Below, piece by piece: positions 1 through 11,800 of a stretch of DNA of 58,674 bases (the first letter of the stretch is position 1; every line of letters begins with the position of its first letter). Under the pieces are notes generated by a model. It saw only the letters and a program-made list of their open reading frames with translations. It was not told where the DNA came from and searched no databases. Location: positions 1-58,674 of the forward strand of contig CAIKRV010000080.1 in the NCBI GenBank assembly GCA_903829945.1, written 5' to 3'. This stretch comes from an uncultured bacterium (GTDB taxonomy: Bacteria; Bacteroidota; Bacteroidia; CAILMK01). Made by a program: the position numbers and the translations under genes.

Positions 1-1
1 A

Positions 2-74
2 GCGGGAGTAGCTCAGTTGGTAGAGCATCAGCCTTCCAAGCTGAATGTCGCGGGTTCGAGCCTCGTCTCCCGCT
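2..74 (+). tRNA. tRNA-Gly (anticodon TCC)
   Basis: A complete cloverleaf is visible. The acceptor stem GCGGGAG pairs with CTCCCGC, the D arm contains AGCTCAGTTGG, the anticodon loop reads CTTCCAA with anticodon TCC, and the T arm is GCGGGTTCGAGCCTCGT. The 3' CCA is not encoded. It heads the usual Bacteroidota tRNA-tuf-secE cluster. Confidence 0.95.
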
Positions 75-192
75 CAAAAATTTGAGCGGCACAATAAGAT
101 TGGGTCGGTAAACTTGACTGAAAGGTTTCTGATAAAGTTCAGAAACTGAAGGGTAAATCCCTGAGAAAGAACAGTTGATGGGCACAAAAAAT
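75..192 (+). other. tRNA-Gly/tRNA-Thr spacer with stable hairpin
   Basis: This 118-nt spacer is longer than needed between two co-transcribed tRNAs and has no cloverleaf. It holds a perfect 8-bp hairpin, GTTTCTGA (125-132) pairing with TCAGAAAC (139-146) over a 6-nt loop. A smaller GGG-TAAAT-CCC hairpin follows directly. No T tract follows either, so a role in tRNA precursor processing is more likely than termination. That role is inference. Confidence 0.4.
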
Positions 193-265
<73 letters not shown>

Positions 266-412
266 CAAAAGATTGGAAGATAGTGGATTGGAAGATTAAT
301 TCTTTAGGTAACACCTCTTGTTTTATTCTTACATTTCATTGTATTCTAAGTTGATAGATTATACATTTATAACTTATAATTATTAATAATTTAACTTAAC
401 TATTTAAACGTC

Positions 413-1600
413 ATGGCAAAAGAAAAATTTGAGAGGACAAAACCTCACGTCAACATTGGCACGATCGGGCACGTAGACCATGGAAAAACAACCCTGACCG
501 CTGCTATTACGCACGTATTATCTAAAAAAGGATTCGCTCAGGTCCGCTCTTTCGATTCAATCGATAATGCTCCTGAAGAAAAAGAAAGGGGTATTACTAT
601 CAATACTTCACACGTAGAATATGAAACTGACAACCGTCACTATGCACACGTTGACTGTCCAGGTCACGCTGACTATGTAAAGAACATGGTTACCGGTGCT
701 GCACAAATGGATGGCGCTATTCTTGTGGTTGCTGCTACAGATGGTCCAATGCCTCAAACACGCGAACATATCCTTCTTGCTCGTCAGGTTGGTGTGCCTC
801 GCTTGGTGGTTTTCATGAATAAAGTGGATAGCGTTGATGATCCTGAACTTCTTGACTTAGTTGAGATGGAAATCAGAGATTTATTAACCTTCTATAACTT
901 TGATGGTGATAATACCCCAGTTATTCGTGGTTCTGCACTTGGTGCATTGAACGATGATCCGAAATGGGCTGAAACAGTTGTTCAATTAATGAATGCTGTG
1001 GATGAATATATTCCAATTCCTCCACGTTTGGTGGAACTTCCATTTGCTATGTCTGTGGAAGACGTATTCTCTATTACCGGTCGTGGTACTGTTGCTACCG
1101 GTCGTATTGAGCGTGGTGTGACTAACACTGGTGATGCAGTTGATATCGTTGGATTTAACGAAGATCCTTTGAAATCTACCGTAACTGGTGTGGAAATGTT
1201 CCGTAAAATACTTGACCGTGGTGAAGCCGGTGATAACGTAGGTCTTTTATTACGTGGTATTGAAAAAACTGATATCCGTCGTGGAATGGTGGTATGCGCT
1301 CCGGGTTCTATCAAACCTCATACTGATTTCAAAGCTGAAATTTATGTATTGAAGAAAGAAGAAGGTGGACGTCACACTCCGTTCTTTAACAAATACCGTC
1401 CGCAATTCTATTTCCGTACCACAGACGTAACCGGCGAAATTACTTTACCGGAAGGCGTTGAAATGGTAATGCCTGGTGATAATATCACAATTTCTGTGAA
1501 ACTTATTGCTCCGGTAGCTATGGAAAAAGGTTTACGTTTCGCGATTCGTGAAGGTGGCCGTACAGTTGGTGCAGGTCAGGTAACTGAAATTGTAAAATAA
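413..1600 (+). CDS. tuf: translation elongation factor Tu
   Basis: Full-length EF-Tu of 395 aa. This cytoplasmic GTPase delivers aminoacyl-tRNA to the ribosomal A site. The G1 motif GHVDHGKT lies near residues 19-26, the switch II motif DCPGH near 81-85, and NKVD for guanine recognition near 136-139. Domain 2 (near [15 protein letters not shown]) and domain 3 (ending [11 protein letters not shown]) are intact. The ATG has no Shine-Dalgarno sequence; it follows an AT-rich leader, normal in this phylum. tRNA-Thr lies upstream and a strong terminator plus tRNA-Trp follow, so the gene can be expressed separately from secE-nusG. Nothing is missing. Confidence 0.98.
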   Translation: MAKEKFERTKPHVNIGTIGHVDHGKTTLTAAITHVLSKKGFAQVRSFDSIDNAPEEKERGITINTSHVEYETDNRHYAHVDCPGHADYVKNMVTGAAQMDGAILVVAATDGPMPQTREHILLARQVGVPRLVVFMNKVDSVDDPELLDLVEMEIRDLLTFYNFDGDNTPVIRGSALGALNDDPKWAETVVQLMNAVDEYIPIPPRLVELPFAMSVEDVFSITGRGTVATGRIERGVTNTGDAVDIVGFNEDPLKSTVTGVEMFRKILDRGEAGDNVGLLLRGIEKTDIRRGMVVCAPGSIKPHTDFKAEIYVLKKEEGGRHTPFFNKYRPQFYFRTTDVTGEITLPEGVEMVMPGDNITISVKLIAPVAMEKGLRFAIREGGRTVGAGQVTEIVK

Positions 1601-1612
1601 ATAGTTTATAGA

Positions 1613-1650
1613 AAAAGTGAGTGGGTTTTTGCTCACTCACTTTTCACTAT
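1613..1650 (+). terminator. intrinsic terminator of tuf
   Basis: An inverted repeat pairs AAAAGTGAGTGGG (1613-1625) with its complement at 1632-1644 (one G-T pair) over a 6-nt loop. The 3' arm ends in TTTT. It lies 12 nt after the tuf stop and before tRNA-Trp. Confidence 0.85.
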
Positions 1651-1661
1651 TTTAAATACAA

Positions 1662-1734
1662 AGGGGCGTAGCTCAATTGGTAGAGTGGCGGTCTCCAAAA
1701 CCGTAGGCTGTGAGTTCGAGTCTCCCCGCCCCTG
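1662..1734 (+). tRNA. tRNA-Trp (anticodon CCA)
   Basis: The acceptor stem AGGGGCG pairs with CGCCCCT and is followed by discriminator G. The D arm is AGCTCAATTGG, the anticodon loop CTCCAAA contains CCA, and the T arm holds GTTCGAGTC. The position between tuf and secE is the classic bacterial location of trpT. Confidence 0.96.
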
Positions 1735-1764
1735 CAAAACCATAGAGATAAACGATTAGATAAT

Positions 1765-1965
1765 ATGCTGCAGAAAATAAGAAATTCCTTGAGCCTTACC
1801 TTCGATGAGTTGGTACACAAAACTACTTGGCCTACTTGGGCGGAATTGCAGAATAGTGCAATCGTTACCCTTGTGGCATGTTTAATTATCGCAATTATTG
1901 TATTCGCTATGGATACTGTATTCGATAACTTTTTTAAGTACGTGGTTTATACTTTGATAAAATAA
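1765..1965 (+). CDS. secE: preprotein translocase subunit SecE
   Basis: A 66-aa single-span SecE, the small essential membrane subunit that stabilises SecY in the SecYEG protein-export channel. The amphipathic N-terminus carries the family motif around TTWPTWAEL (residues 20-28). One hydrophobic helix follows (about 33-50). The length matches the short single-TM SecE of most bacteria rather than the three-TM form of E. coli. It starts 30 nt after tRNA-Trp and ends 3 nt before nusG, so the two are surely co-transcribed. Confidence 0.95.
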   Translation: MLQKIRNSLSLTFDELVHKTTWPTWAELQNSAIVTLVACLIIAIIVFAMDTVFDNFFKYVVYTLIK

Positions 1966-1968
1966 ACA

Positions 1969-2508
1969 ATGGCCGACTTCAAATGGTACGTGATTCGGGT
2001 TATATCCGGTCAGGAGAAAAAAATTAAAACGCATCTCGAAAACGAGTTGAAGAGGGAAGGCTATGATACCAGAGTCAACCAAATCCTTATTCCAATGGAA
2101 AAAGTGATTCAGTTGAAAAATGGTAAAAAAGTAGCTAAGGAAAGAAATTATTTCCCTGGCTATGTATTATTAGAAGCTGTATTGGAAGGAGAATTAGCAC
2201 ATATTATTAAAAGTATTAATGGTGTAGTCGGTTTCCTTGGTGCAAAAAATGGTGAACCGGATGCTTTGCGTCCTTCGGAAGTTAATCGTATCCTCGGTAA
2301 AGTGGATGCTATTAATGAAGCGGGAGATAACGTGGAAATTCCTTTCCATATTAATGAAGCCGTAAAAGTAATTGATGGACCATTCAATGGCTTTAGCGGA
2401 GTAATTGAGGAAATCAACGAAGAGAAAAAGAAATTAAAGGTAATTGTAAAAATATTTGGCCGCAGAACTCCTTTGGAATTAGGATATATGCAGGTTGAAA
2501 AAGAATAA
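1969..2508 (+). CDS. nusG: transcription termination/antitermination protein NusG
   Basis: NusG of 179 aa binds RNA polymerase, reduces pausing and links it to Rho or the ribosome. The N-terminal NGN domain starts with WYVIRVISGQEKK and includes NYFPGYVLLE near residue 63. The C-terminal KOW domain contains VIDGPFNGFSGVI (about 126-138). The ATG is 3 nt after the secE stop, and rplK follows after 63 nt. Confidence 0.96.
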   Translation: MADFKWYVIRVISGQEKKIKTHLENELKREGYDTRVNQILIPMEKVIQLKNGKKVAKERNYFPGYVLLEAVLEGELAHIIKSINGVVGFLGAKNGEPDALRPSEVNRILGKVDAINEAGDNVEIPFHINEAVKVIDGPFNGFSGVIEEINEEKKKLKVIVKIFGRRTPLELGYMQVEKE

Positions 2509-2571
2509 ATTTTAGAGATTTTTGCATAGGTAGTTATAAAACTTCTTATTCAATATTAACATTTTTAGCAA

Positions 2572-3015
2572 ATGGCAAAAGAAATATCAACATTCATCAA
2601 ATTACAGGTAAAAGGCGGCGCAGCTAATCCTGCACCTCCAATTGGTCCGGCTTTAGGTTCCAAAGGTGTAAACATCATGGAATTCTGTAAGCAGTTCAAT
2701 GCAAGAACGCAGGATAAGGCCGGTAAAGTGCTCCCGGTAGTTATTACCGTTTACACGGACAAATCCTTCGAATTTATTATTAAGAACCCTCCGGTTCCTG
2801 TACAATTGATTGAAGCAACCAAAATTAAAGGTGGTTCTCCACAACCTAACCGTAACAAAGTTGGTAACATCTCCTGGGATCAGGTACGTACCATTGCTAC
2901 GGATAAAATGTCCGACCTCAACTGCTTTACCGTTGAATCTGCCATGAGAATGGTAGCCGGTACCGCAAGAAGTATGGGGATCAATGTAACCGGAAACGCA
3001 CCTTGGAACAATTAA
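2572..3015 (+). CDS. rplK: 50S ribosomal protein L11
   Basis: L11, 147 aa, forms the GTPase-associated stalk base on 23S rRNA together with L10. The family signature from [20 protein letters not shown] to [13 protein letters not shown] is intact, with the proline-rich hinge near residues 19-25 and the C-terminal rRNA-binding domain ending in ARSMGINV. The gene lies 12 nt before rplA, the usual L11-L1 pair. Confidence 0.97.
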   Translation: MAKEISTFIKLQVKGGAANPAPPIGPALGSKGVNIMEFCKQFNARTQDKAGKVLPVVITVYTDKSFEFIIKNPPVPVQLIEATKIKGGSPQPNRNKVGNISWDQVRTIATDKMSDLNCFTVESAMRMVAGTARSMGINVTGNAPWNN

Positions 3016-3027
3016 GCAATTATTAAA

Positions 3028-3726
3028 ATGGCAAAGATTACTAAAAAGAGAAAGCTGGCTATAACTAAAATACAGCCTGACAAACAATATAGCCTGGAGC
3101 AGGCAGCAAACTTAGTGAAGGAAATTACTTCTACTAAGTTCAATTCATCGGTGGATATTGATATCCGCCTAGGTGTTGACCCTCGTAAAGCAAACCAAAT
3201 GGTACGTGGTACCGTAGCCTTACCGCATGGTACCGGCCGCGAATTACGTGTATTGGCATTAGTATCTGCTGATAAAGAAGCTGATGCTACCGCAGCCGGT
3301 GCAGATTTTGTAGGGTTAGATGAATACTTAAAGAAAATTGAAGGCGGTTGGACTGATATTGATGTAATTATCACTACCCCGGATGTAATGCCTAAATTAG
3401 GTAGATTGGGTAAAGTATTAGGCCCTCGTGGTTTAATGCCAAATCCTAAGGCGGGTACCGTAACTACTGATATCGGAAAAGCTGTAAAGGAAGTAAAAGC
3501 CGGTAAAATTGACTTTAAAGTTGATAAGTTTGGAATTATCCATGCTTCTATCGGTCGTGTAGCATTTAGCCCGGAACAAATTTTACAAAATGCTACAGAA
3601 ATGTTGCAAACCGTTTCAAAATTGAAACCTTCTTCTGCTAAGGGTGCCTATTTTAAAAGCATCACTCTTTCCAGTACCATGAGCCCGGGAATTCCAGTAG
3701 ATAGTAAAACTGTATCCGGCATTTAA
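3028..3726 (+). CDS. rplA: 50S ribosomal protein L1
   Basis: L1, 232 aa, binds 23S rRNA and forms the mobile L1 stalk that helps eject deacylated tRNA. In many bacteria it also represses its own L11-L1 mRNA. Visible landmarks are [20 protein letters not shown], the central [16 protein letters not shown] block (near residues 130-146) and the C-terminal SSTMSPGI. Length is normal. It sits between rplK (12 nt) and rplJ (34 nt). Confidence 0.97.
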   Translation: MAKITKKRKLAITKIQPDKQYSLEQAANLVKEITSTKFNSSVDIDIRLGVDPRKANQMVRGTVALPHGTGRELRVLALVSADKEADATAAGADFVGLDEYLKKIEGGWTDIDVIITTPDVMPKLGRLGKVLGPRGLMPNPKAGTVTTDIGKAVKEVKAGKIDFKVDKFGIIHASIGRVAFSPEQILQNATEMLQTVSKLKPSSAKGAYFKSITLSSTMSPGIPVDSKTVSGI

Positions 3727-3760
3727 TTCTTTAAACAGGATTTTTTTAACTTAGAAACCA

Positions 3761-4282
3761 ATGAAAAAGGAAAATAAAGAAGAAGTTATAGCAGGCCTAG
3801 TTGCATTGCTAAACTCGAATACCAATTTTTATGTAGTGGATTCTTCTGCGCTAACCGTTAATCAGGTTAATAATTTGCGTAGAATTTGCTTCAACCAAGG
3901 TGTAAGCTTACAAGTGGTAAAGAATACGCTTATTCAAAAAGCACTTGAACGCGTAGGAATGAATGAAGATTTTTCAAGTATTTTGAAAGGTTCTTCTTCT
4001 ATCATGACCGCAGCTGACCCAACCTTGCCGGCTAAATTAATTAAGGAATTTCGTAAAACACACGAACGTCCGGTATTAAAGGCGGCTTATATCCAAGAAT
4101 CATTATACGTTGGTGATGAAAATTTAGATAACTTATTAAAGATAAAGAGCAAGGCTCAATTAATCGGCGAAGTTATCGGAATGTTACAATCTCCAATACA
4201 AAATGTTATCAGTGGTCTTCAAGGTCAAGGAGGCAAAATTGCCGGTATCTTGAAAACACTGGAAGAAAAGAAAAGCGCATAA
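3761..4282 (+). CDS. rplJ: 50S ribosomal protein L10
   Basis: L10, 173 aa, anchors the L7/L12 dimers to the ribosome. The N-terminal rRNA-binding half has the family pattern LRRICFNQGVSLQVVKNTLI (about residues 40-59). The C-terminal helix that binds L7/L12 ends GGKIAGILKTLEEKKSA. The 34-nt gap before it is too short for the long L10 leader known in other bacteria; any autoregulatory site would have to overlap rplA or lie in the 106-nt gap before rplL. Confidence 0.96.
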   Translation: MKKENKEEVIAGLVALLNSNTNFYVVDSSALTVNQVNNLRRICFNQGVSLQVVKNTLIQKALERVGMNEDFSSILKGSSSIMTAADPTLPAKLIKEFRKTHERPVLKAAYIQESLYVGDENLDNLLKIKSKAQLIGEVIGMLQSPIQNVISGLQGQGGKIAGILKTLEEKKSA

Positions 4283-4388
4283 GATATCAAATAAAAACTG
4301 TAAAGTCCGGGCTCCAATCTGAGCTTCCAACAGAAGGAAACCCCGGCAAGAATAACTTAACAATAATAATATTAAACTCTAAATTAAA

Positions 4389-4769
4389 ATGGCAGACGTT
4401 AAATCTATTGCTGAAACACTCGTTAATCTTACTGTAAAAGAAGTAACTGAGTTGGCACAAATCTTAAAAGACGAATATGGCATTGAGCCGGCAGCAGCAG
4501 CTCCAGTAATGATGGCAGCAGCAGGCGGTGGCGATGCAGCAGCAGCTCCTGCAGAAAAAACTGAGTTCACTGTAATCTTAAAAGAAGCAGGTGGATCAAA
4601 GCTTAATGTTGTTAAGCTTGTTAAAGACCTTACCGGACTTGGCTTAAAAGAAGCTAAAGAATTAGTTGACGGCGCTCCAAAACCAGTGAAGGAGAACGTT
4701 TCTAAGGATGAAGCTGAAAAAATTAAAGCCCAGTTAGAGGAGGCCGGTGCTGCAGTTGAATTGGCATAA
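4389..4769 (+). CDS. rplL: 50S ribosomal protein L7/L12
   Basis: L7/L12, 126 aa, is the multicopy stalk protein that recruits translation factor GTPases. The N-terminal dimerisation domain (residues 1-33) is followed by an Ala-rich hinge, with [20 protein letters not shown] around 35-55. The C-terminal factor-binding domain contains [20 protein letters not shown]. The gene follows rplJ after 106 nt and is separated from rpoB by a terminator-like hairpin, consistent with higher output of L7/L12 than of RNA polymerase. Confidence 0.97.
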   Translation: MADVKSIAETLVNLTVKEVTELAQILKDEYGIEPAAAAPVMMAAAGGGDAAAAPAEKTEFTVILKEAGGSKLNVVKLVKDLTGLGLKEAKELVDGAPKPVKENVSKDEAEKIKAQLEEAGAAVELA

Positions 4770-4793
4770 ACAATCAACTCATTATCAGCTTAT

Positions 4794-4821
4794 AGACCTG
4801 TGTATTTTATGCAGGTCTTTT
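4794..4821 (+). terminator. rplL-rpoB attenuator
   Basis: AGACCTG (4794-4800) pairs with CAGGTCT (4812-4818) over an 11-nt loop and is followed by TTT. It lies between rplL and rpoB, where other bacteria have a partial terminator that lowers rpoBC expression relative to the ribosomal genes. A partial terminator fits because no promoter is obvious before rpoB. Confidence 0.65.
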
Positions 4822-4865
4822 GTCGTTTATATATAATTTACTTGTAAATCCTTAAAATTAAAGCC

Positions 4866-7800
4866 TTGGCAAAAGAAAAGAGCGCAGGCAGAATTAGTTT
4901 CGCCAGCTACGAAAACGCACTTGATTACCCAGATTTTCTTGAGGTGCAGTTGCAATCCTTTCAGGATTTTTTCCAATTGCAAACCTCTGATGAAGGAAGG
5001 ATTGAAGAAGGCCTTTATAATGTGTTCGCGGAAAATTTTCCTATTTCCGACTCACGCGGCTTGTTTGTCCTGGAATTCCTGGACTACTTTGTTGATCCTC
5101 CAAAATACTCTATCGATGAGTGTATTGAAAGGGGATTATCCTATAATGTTGCTTTAAAGGCAAAATTGAAGCTCTCTTGTACCGATCCGGATCATGAAGA
5201 CTTCGAAACTATTGTACAAGATGTGTACTTAGGTACTATTCCTTATATGACTAAAAATGGCACCTTTATTATTAATGGTGCTGAACGTGTAGTTGTATCA
5301 CAATTACATCGTTCTCCCGGTGTATTTTTTAGTCAAACCTTCCACACTAATGGTACTCGTTTATACTCAGCCCGTGTTATCCCTTTCAAGGGCTCATGGA
5401 TGGAGTTTGCAACTGATGTAAACAACGTTATGTTTGCTTACATTGACCGTAGAAAGAAATTTCCGGTTACTACCTTACTTCGTGCTATCGGTTTTGAGTC
5501 GGATAAAGATATTTTACAAATCTTTGGTCTTGCCGAAGAAATTAAAGTATCTAAAGCTCGCTTAAAACAATTAGTGGGTCGTAAGCTTGCTGCAAGGGTG
5601 TTGCGCAAATGGGTAGAAGACTTCGTGGATGAAGATACAGGAGAAGTAGTATCCATTGAACGTAATGAAATTATTCTTGAACGTGATACTATCCTTTCTG
5701 ATGATAATGTTGATTTAATTACCAATGCACAGGTAAAAACCATTATCCTTCATCGTGAAGACATGGAAGGAAGTGATTACGAAATCATTTATAATACCTT
5801 ACAAAAAGACCCTTCCAATTCCGGTAAAGAGGCATTGGAACATATTTACCGTCAATTGCGTAATGCTGATCCTCCTGATGAAGAAACCGCTCGTGGTATT
5901 ATCGAAAGATTATTCTTCTCTGATAAGCGTTATGACTTAGGTGATGTAGGTCGTTATCGTATAAATAAAAAATTGAATTTGGTAGAATCATCTGATACTA
6001 AGGTGTTGACTACCAATGATATTATTTCTATCATAAAATATCTCATCGAGCTTTCTAATTCTAAAGCTGATGTGGATGATATTGACCACTTAAGTAATCG
6101 TCGTGTGCGTACCGTTGGTGAACAATTGTATGCTCAGTTTGGTGTTGGTTTAGCTCGTATGGCACGTACCATTCGTGAACGTATGAACGTTCGTGATAAC
6201 GAGGTATTTACTCCTACGGATTTGATCAATTCCCGTACCTTAAGTTCGGTAATTAATTCGTTCTTCGGAACTAATCAATTATCTCAGTTCATGGACCAAA
6301 CCAATCCATTGGCTGAAATTACACACAAACGAAGAATGTCTGCACTAGGTCCCGGTGGTTTATCCCGTGAGCGTGCAGGATTTGAGGTTCGTGACGTACA
6401 CTATACGCATTATGGTCGTCTGTGTACTATCGAAACACCGGAAGGTCCGAATATCGGATTGATTTCTTCGCTTTCCGTGTATGCAAAAATCAATAGCATG
6501 GGCTTCATTGAAACGCCTTATCGCCGTATTACGGATGGTAAAGTAATGCTTAATGAACCTGTAGTATATCTAAGTGCTGAGGAAGAAGATGATAAAGTTA
6601 TTGCACAGGCTAATGTGGAAATTGACAAGAAAGGTAACTTCCTTGTAGATCGTATCCAAGCACGCCAAGGTGGTGAATTTATTATTTTAGAACCATCCAG
6701 GTTGGACTTCATGGATGTTTCTCCTAACCAAATCGTTTCTATTGCTGCATCATTAATCCCATTCTTGGAACATGATGATGCAAACCGTGCCTTAATGGGA
6801 TCCAACATGCAACGCCAAGCAGTTCCACTGATGCGTCCATCTGCTCCTATTGTAGGTACCGGTATCGAAGAACGTATTGCGAAGGATTCTCGTGCCATCA
6901 CTATTGCTGAAGGCAATGGCGTGGTGGATTATGTAGATGCTGACAAAATTATTGTTCGCTACGAACGTACTCCTGATCAAGAAACGCTTGAATTTAACGA
7001 CGAATACAAAACATATAAACTTACCAAATATCGTAGAACCAACCAAAATACTGCCATTACTTTAAAGCCTATCGTAAGAAAAGGTCAAAAAGTAAAACTT
7101 GGCGATGTGCTTTGTGAAGGTTTTGCTACTGAAAACGGTGAATTGGCCTTAGGAAGAAACTTATTGGTGGCATTCATGCCATGGCAAGGGTATAACTTCG
7201 AGGATGCCATCGTGATTTCAGAAATTGTGGTAAAAGATGATTTGTTTACTTCAATCCATATTGAAGAATATGAAATGGATGTTCGCGATACCAAACGTGG
7301 TATGGAAGAATTTACCAATGATATTCCAAATGTGAGTGAAGAAGCAACCAGAAACTTGGATGAGAATGGCTTAATACGTGTAGGTGCAGAAGTGAAGGAA
7401 GGAGACATCCTAATTGGTAAAATTACACCTACAGGTGAATCAGAGCCTTCTCCGGAAGAAAAACTTCTACGTGCAATCTTCGGTGAAAAAGCCGGGGATG
7501 TAAAAGATGTATCTTTACGCGTTCCTCCATCCGGTGGCGGTGTGGTTATTGATAAAAAATTATTTGAAAGAGCTAAAAAAGAAAAATCTTCCAAGGATAA
7601 AGACAAAATTGTACTTACTAAGCTTGAAGCTGAGTACAAGAAAAATCTGAATGCCTTGAAGGAAATGGCCAATGCTAAACTTTTAACAATTTTGGAAGGA
7701 AAAACTTCAGCCGGAATTGTAAATGTTTATGGCGAAGAAGTATTGGCTAAAGGCTCTAAATTCAATGCTAAAAATATTAGCAAATTGGATTTATTAGAAA

Positions 7801-8675
7801 CTGATCTTAATCATTGGACCAGTGATGCTGAGAAATCTGATTTTGTTAAGCAAATCATTCAGAATTACAAAACCAAAGTGAATGAAGAAACCGGTCGTTA
7901 TAAACGCGAACAGTTTGCCATCAGCATTGGTGATGAACTTCCAACCGGCGTTATGAAACTTGCGAAAGTTTATGTTGCGGAAAAGAGAAAATTGAAAGTA
8001 GGGGATAAGATGGCCGGTCGTCACGGTAATAAAGGGGTAGTTGCTAAAATTGTTCCTTTTGAAGATATGCCATTCTTGGAAGACGGTACTCCTATGGATA
8101 TCGTATTGAACCCACTGGGTGTACCTTCTCGTATGAATCTTGGACAGATTTATGAATCTGTTCTAGGCTGGGCGGGATTGAAACTGGGATTAAAGTTCTC
8201 TACACCTATTTTTGATGGTGCTACTTTGGAGGAAATTGATGGATATATGGGTCAAGCCGGCTTACCTAGATTAGGTAAAACTCGTTTGAGAAATGGACTT
8301 ACCGGAGATAAGTTTGATCAACACACTACAGTTGGAGTAATTTATATGATTAAATTAAGCCACATGGTGGACGATAAAATGCATGCTCGCTCCATTGGTC
8401 CATATTCACTCATTACACAACAGCCGCTTGGTGGTAAATCTCAATTTGGTGGTCAGCGTTTCGGGGAAATGGAAGTTTGGGCACTGGAAGCTTTCGGTGC
8501 ATCTAATATCCTACAGGAAATGCTTACAATCAAATCCGATGATATTATTGGACGTGCTAAGACTTATGAAGCCATTGTAAAAGGTGATAATTTACCAGAA
8601 GCCGGCTTACCTGAATCATTCAATGTATTATTGAATGAGCTTAAGGGTCTTGCATTGGATATAAAAATGGATTAA
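4866..8675 (+). CDS. rpoB: DNA-directed RNA polymerase subunit beta
   Basis: RpoB, 1269 aa, forms one jaw of the RNA polymerase active-site cleft. The chosen start is TTG at 4866, giving [18 protein letters not shown], the N-terminus expected for Bacteroidota; no ATG lies nearby in frame. The rifampicin region (about residues 467-500, [20 protein letters not shown], then [18 protein letters not shown]) keeps the equivalents of D516, H526 and S531, so the sequence is of the rifampicin-sensitive type. The C-terminus has the switch and clamp regions, including [17 protein letters not shown]. It is co-transcribed with rpoC, 134 nt downstream. Confidence 0.98.
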   Translation: MAKEKSAGRISFASYENALDYPDFLEVQLQSFQDFFQLQTSDEGRIEEGLYNVFAENFPISDSRGLFVLEFLDYFVDPPKYSIDECIERGLSYNVALKAKLKLSCTDPDHEDFETIVQDVYLGTIPYMTKNGTFIINGAERVVVSQLHRSPGVFFSQTFHTNGTRLYSARVIPFKGSWMEFATDVNNVMFAYIDRRKKFPVTTLLRAIGFESDKDILQIFGLAEEIKVSKARLKQLVGRKLAARVLRKWVEDFVDEDTGEVVSIERNEIILERDTILSDDNVDLITNAQVKTIILHREDMEGSDYEIIYNTLQKDPSNSGKEALEHIYRQLRNADPPDEETARGIIERLFFSDKRYDLGDVGRYRINKKLNLVESSDTKVLTTNDIISIIKYLIELSNSKADVDDIDHLSNRRVRTVGEQLYAQFGVGLARMARTIRERMNVRDNEVFTPTDLINSRTLSSVINSFFGTNQLSQFMDQTNPLAEITHKRRMSALGPGGLSRERAGFEVRDVHYTHYGRLCTIETPEGPNIGLISSLSVYAKINSMGFIETPYRRITDGKVMLNEPVVYLSAEEEDDKVIAQANVEIDKKGNFLVDRIQARQGGEFIILEPSRLDFMDVSPNQIVSIAASLIPFLEHDDANRALMGSNMQRQAVPLMRPSAPIVGTGIEERIAKDSRAITIAEGNGVVDYVDADKIIVRYERTPDQETLEFNDEYKTYKLTKYRRTNQNTAITLKPIVRKGQKVKLGDVLCEGFATENGELALGRNLLVAFMPWQGYNFEDAIVISEIVVKDDLFTSIHIEEYEMDVRDTKRGMEEFTNDIPNVSEEATRNLDENGLIRVGAEVKEGDILIGKITPTGESEPSPEEKLLRAIFGEKAGDVKDVSLRVPPSGGGVVIDKKLFERAKKEKSSKDKDKIVLTKLEAEYKKNLNALKEMANAKLLTILEGKTSAGIVNVYGEEVLAKGSKFNAKNISKLDLLETDLNHWTSDAEKSDFVKQIIQNYKTKVNEETGRYKREQFAISIGDELPTGVMKLAKVYVAEKRKLKVGDKMAGRHGNKGVVAKIVPFEDMPFLEDGTPMDIVLNPLGVPSRMNLGQIYESVLGWAGLKLGLKFSTPIFDGATLEEIDGYMGQAGLPRLGKTRLRNGLTGDKFDQHTTVGVIYMIKLSHMVDDKMHARSIGPYSLITQQPLGGKSQFGGQRFGEMEVWALEAFGASNILQEMLTIKSDDIIGRAKTYEAIVKGDNLPEAGLPESFNVLLNELKGLALDIKMD

Positions 8676-8702
8676 AAGCAAATTATTGCTTTGAAATATA
8701 CC

Positions 8703-8732
8703 TTATCGGGGGAAAGAAATTTCCCCCGATAA
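8703..8732 (+). other. rpoB-rpoC intergenic RNA hairpin
   Basis: A perfect 13-bp inverted repeat, TTATCGGGGGAAA (8703-8715) and its complement (8720-8732), is closed by a GAAA tetraloop. No T tract follows (next bases TAACTGTCC), so it is not an intrinsic terminator. It may stabilise mRNA or be a processing site; that is inference. Confidence 0.6.
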
Positions 8733-8809
8733 TAACTGTCCGAAAGGATAGCTTACACATGAATGATTTTTTTGATTACAAGCACTAAGCATATTAATAA
8801 AATTTAAAT

Positions 8810-11800
8810 ATGGCCTTAAAAAAGGAAAAGCAAAAGCTGCAAAGCGATTTTAAACAAATTTCAATCGGATTGGCTTCCCCGGAACAAATCCTTGAATGGA
8901 GTAATGGAGAAGTTAGTAAGCCTGAAACTATAAACTATAGAACTTTCAAACCGGAAATGGGAGGATTGTTCTGTGAAAGAATTTTTGGTCCTGTAAAGGA
9001 TTATGAATGTCATTGCGGTAAATACAAACGTATTCGCTACAAAGGCATCGTTTGTGATCGCTGCGGTGTGGAAGTTACTGAAAAGCGTGTACGTCGTGAA
9101 CGTATGGGACATATCAACTTGGTAGTTCCTGTAGCGCATATTTGGTACTTCAAATCACTTCCGAATAAGATTGGTTACCTACTTGGCTTACCGGCCAAAA
9201 AGTTGGAATTAATCGTTTATTATGAAAGATATATTGTTGTTCAGCCGGGCATCAAAGGAAATGATGGTATCAGTTACTTGGATTTCTTGACTGAAGAAGA
9301 ATATTTAGATATTTTGGAAACGCTTCCAAAAGAAAACCAATTATTGGAAGATGCGGATCCAAACAAGTTCATCGCTAAAATGGGTGGTGAAGCTTTAATT
9401 GACCTTTTAGGTCGATTAAGCCTGGATGATTTATCTTTCTCACTTCGTGACCAAGCTTATCGTGAAACTTCTCAGCAACGTAAAAACGAAGCTTTGAAGA
9501 GATTAAAAGTAATCGAGGCTTTCCGTTCTGCAAATTTAAATTTTGAGAACAAACCGGAGTGGATGATTATCAAAACGCTTCCTGTTATTCCACCGGAATT
9601 GAGACCTTTAGTTCCTTTGGATGGCGGTCGTTTTGCTTCTTCCGATTTGAACGATTTATATCGTCGTGTGATTATTCGTAATAATCGCTTAAAAAGATTA
9701 ATTGAAATCAAAGCTCCTGAAGTAATCTTACGTAATGAAAAACGTATGTTGCAAGAAGCTGTTGATTCTCTATTTGATAATAGTCGTAAAGCGAATGCAG
9801 TAAAAACTGAGGGCAACCGTCCTTTGAAATCTTTAAGCGATATGCTGAAAGGTAAACAAGGTCGTTTCCGTCAAAACTTACTCGGTAAACGTGTGGATTA
9901 TTCCGGTCGTTCTGTAATTGTGGTGGGACCTTGGCTCAAAATGCATGAGTGCGGATTGCCTAAAAATATGGCCGCAGAATTATTTAAACCGTTTATCATT
10001 CGTAAACTCATTGAAAGAGGTATAGTTAAAACTGTAAAATCTGCGAAAAAAATCGTAGATAGAAAAGATGCAGTTATTTGGGAAATACTTGAAAATGTAT
10101 TGAAAGGTCACCCGGTTATGTTAAACCGTGCCCCTACTTTGCATAGATTAGGTATTCAATCTTTCCAACCAAAATTGGTAGAAGGTAAAGCCATTCAATT
10201 GCACCCATTGGTATGTACCGGATTTAATGCGGACTTTGATGGTGACCAAATGGCCATCCACGTACCACTTGGAAATGCTGCTGTTTTGGAAGCGCAATTA
10301 TTAATGTTGGCTTCTCATAATATTTTAAATCCTGCCAATGGTAATCCTATATCAGTACCTTCTCAGGACATGGTATTAGGTTTGTATTATATTACTAAAG
10401 GTCGTAAATCTGTTCCGGATCACAAAGTGAAAGGTGAAGGAACAATATTTTACTCTCCTGAGGAAGTACTAATCGCGAATAATCACCAAATGGTGGATCT
10501 GCATGCTTGGATCAAAGTAAAAGTAAATGTATTGGATACTGAAACGAATACAATTAAACCAACTTTACTTGAAACTACAGTAGGTCGAGTTATTTTCAAT
10601 GAAGTAGTTCCAAAAGAAATGGGCTATATAAATGAACTTCTAACCAAGAAGTCATTGCGTGAAATTATTACTCGCATTTACCAAGAAACAGGCTTGGCAA
10701 CGGCTTCTAAATTCCTAGATGATATTAAGGATTTAGGATTTACTTACGCCTTCCGCGGTGGATTATCCTTTAATTTATCCGATGTGCCGGTACCTGCTGA
10801 AAAGGCGGCTATTATTGCTGAAGCGCAAGTGGAAGTTGATGAAATTACCGAAAACTATAACAATGGTTTTATTACCAATAATGAAAGATATAATCAGGTA
10901 ATTGATATTTGGACGCGTATCACCAATCGTGTAACCGAGCAATTATTAAAGCATCTTTCAACCGATCAACAAGGATTTAATTCCGTGTATATGATGTTGG
11001 ATTCCGGTGCGCGTGGTTCCAAAGAGCAAATTCGTCAGCTTGGAGGTATGCGTGGTTTGATGGCAAAACCAAGAAAGCACGTGTCAGGCGGTGGTTCCGG
11101 GGAAATTATTGAAAATCCAATTCTTTCTAACTTCTTGGAAGGTTTGAGCGTATTGGAATACTTTATTTCTACACACGGTGCTCGTAAAGGTCTTGCGGAT
11201 ACGGCTCTTAAAACTGCGGATGCTGGTTACTTAACGCGTAGGTTGCATGACGTAGCTCAGGATGTTGTAGTTCGTGATGTGGATTGCGGTACACTTCGTG
11301 GATTGGTGGTTTCTGCATTAAAAGATAACGAAGATGTTGTTGAAACATTATTCGAACGTATTTTAGGCAGAACATCTCTGCATGATATATACCATCCGAT
11401 TACGGGTGAAATGATAGTAGTTGCAGGTCAGGAATTGGATGAAAGAATTGCTAAAATCATAGATGAAAGTCCGATTGAAACCATTGAAATTCGTTCAACC
11501 TTAACCTGCGAAACCAGACATGGAATTTGTGAAAAATGTTATGGTCGTAACTTAGCTACCGGTAGAATGGTTCAGCGTGGTGAATCTGTAGGTGTAATCG
11601 CCGCACAGTCCATCGGTGAGCCGGGTACACAGCTTACCTTACGTACTTTCCACGTGGGTGGTACTGCATCAAAAATTGCTTCTGAAAGTCAAATCGTTTC
11701 AAAATTTGATGGTAAGTTGGAATTTGAAGGTGTGCGTACGGTACCATTTGAAACTGAAGATGGCACTGTAGAAGTAGTAGTAGGTCGTGGAGGTGAAATT

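Noticed and set aside
75-192. Possible extra tRNA between tRNA-Gly and tRNA-Thr
   Set aside because: No acceptor stem, D arm or T arm can be drawn; only simple hairpins are present.
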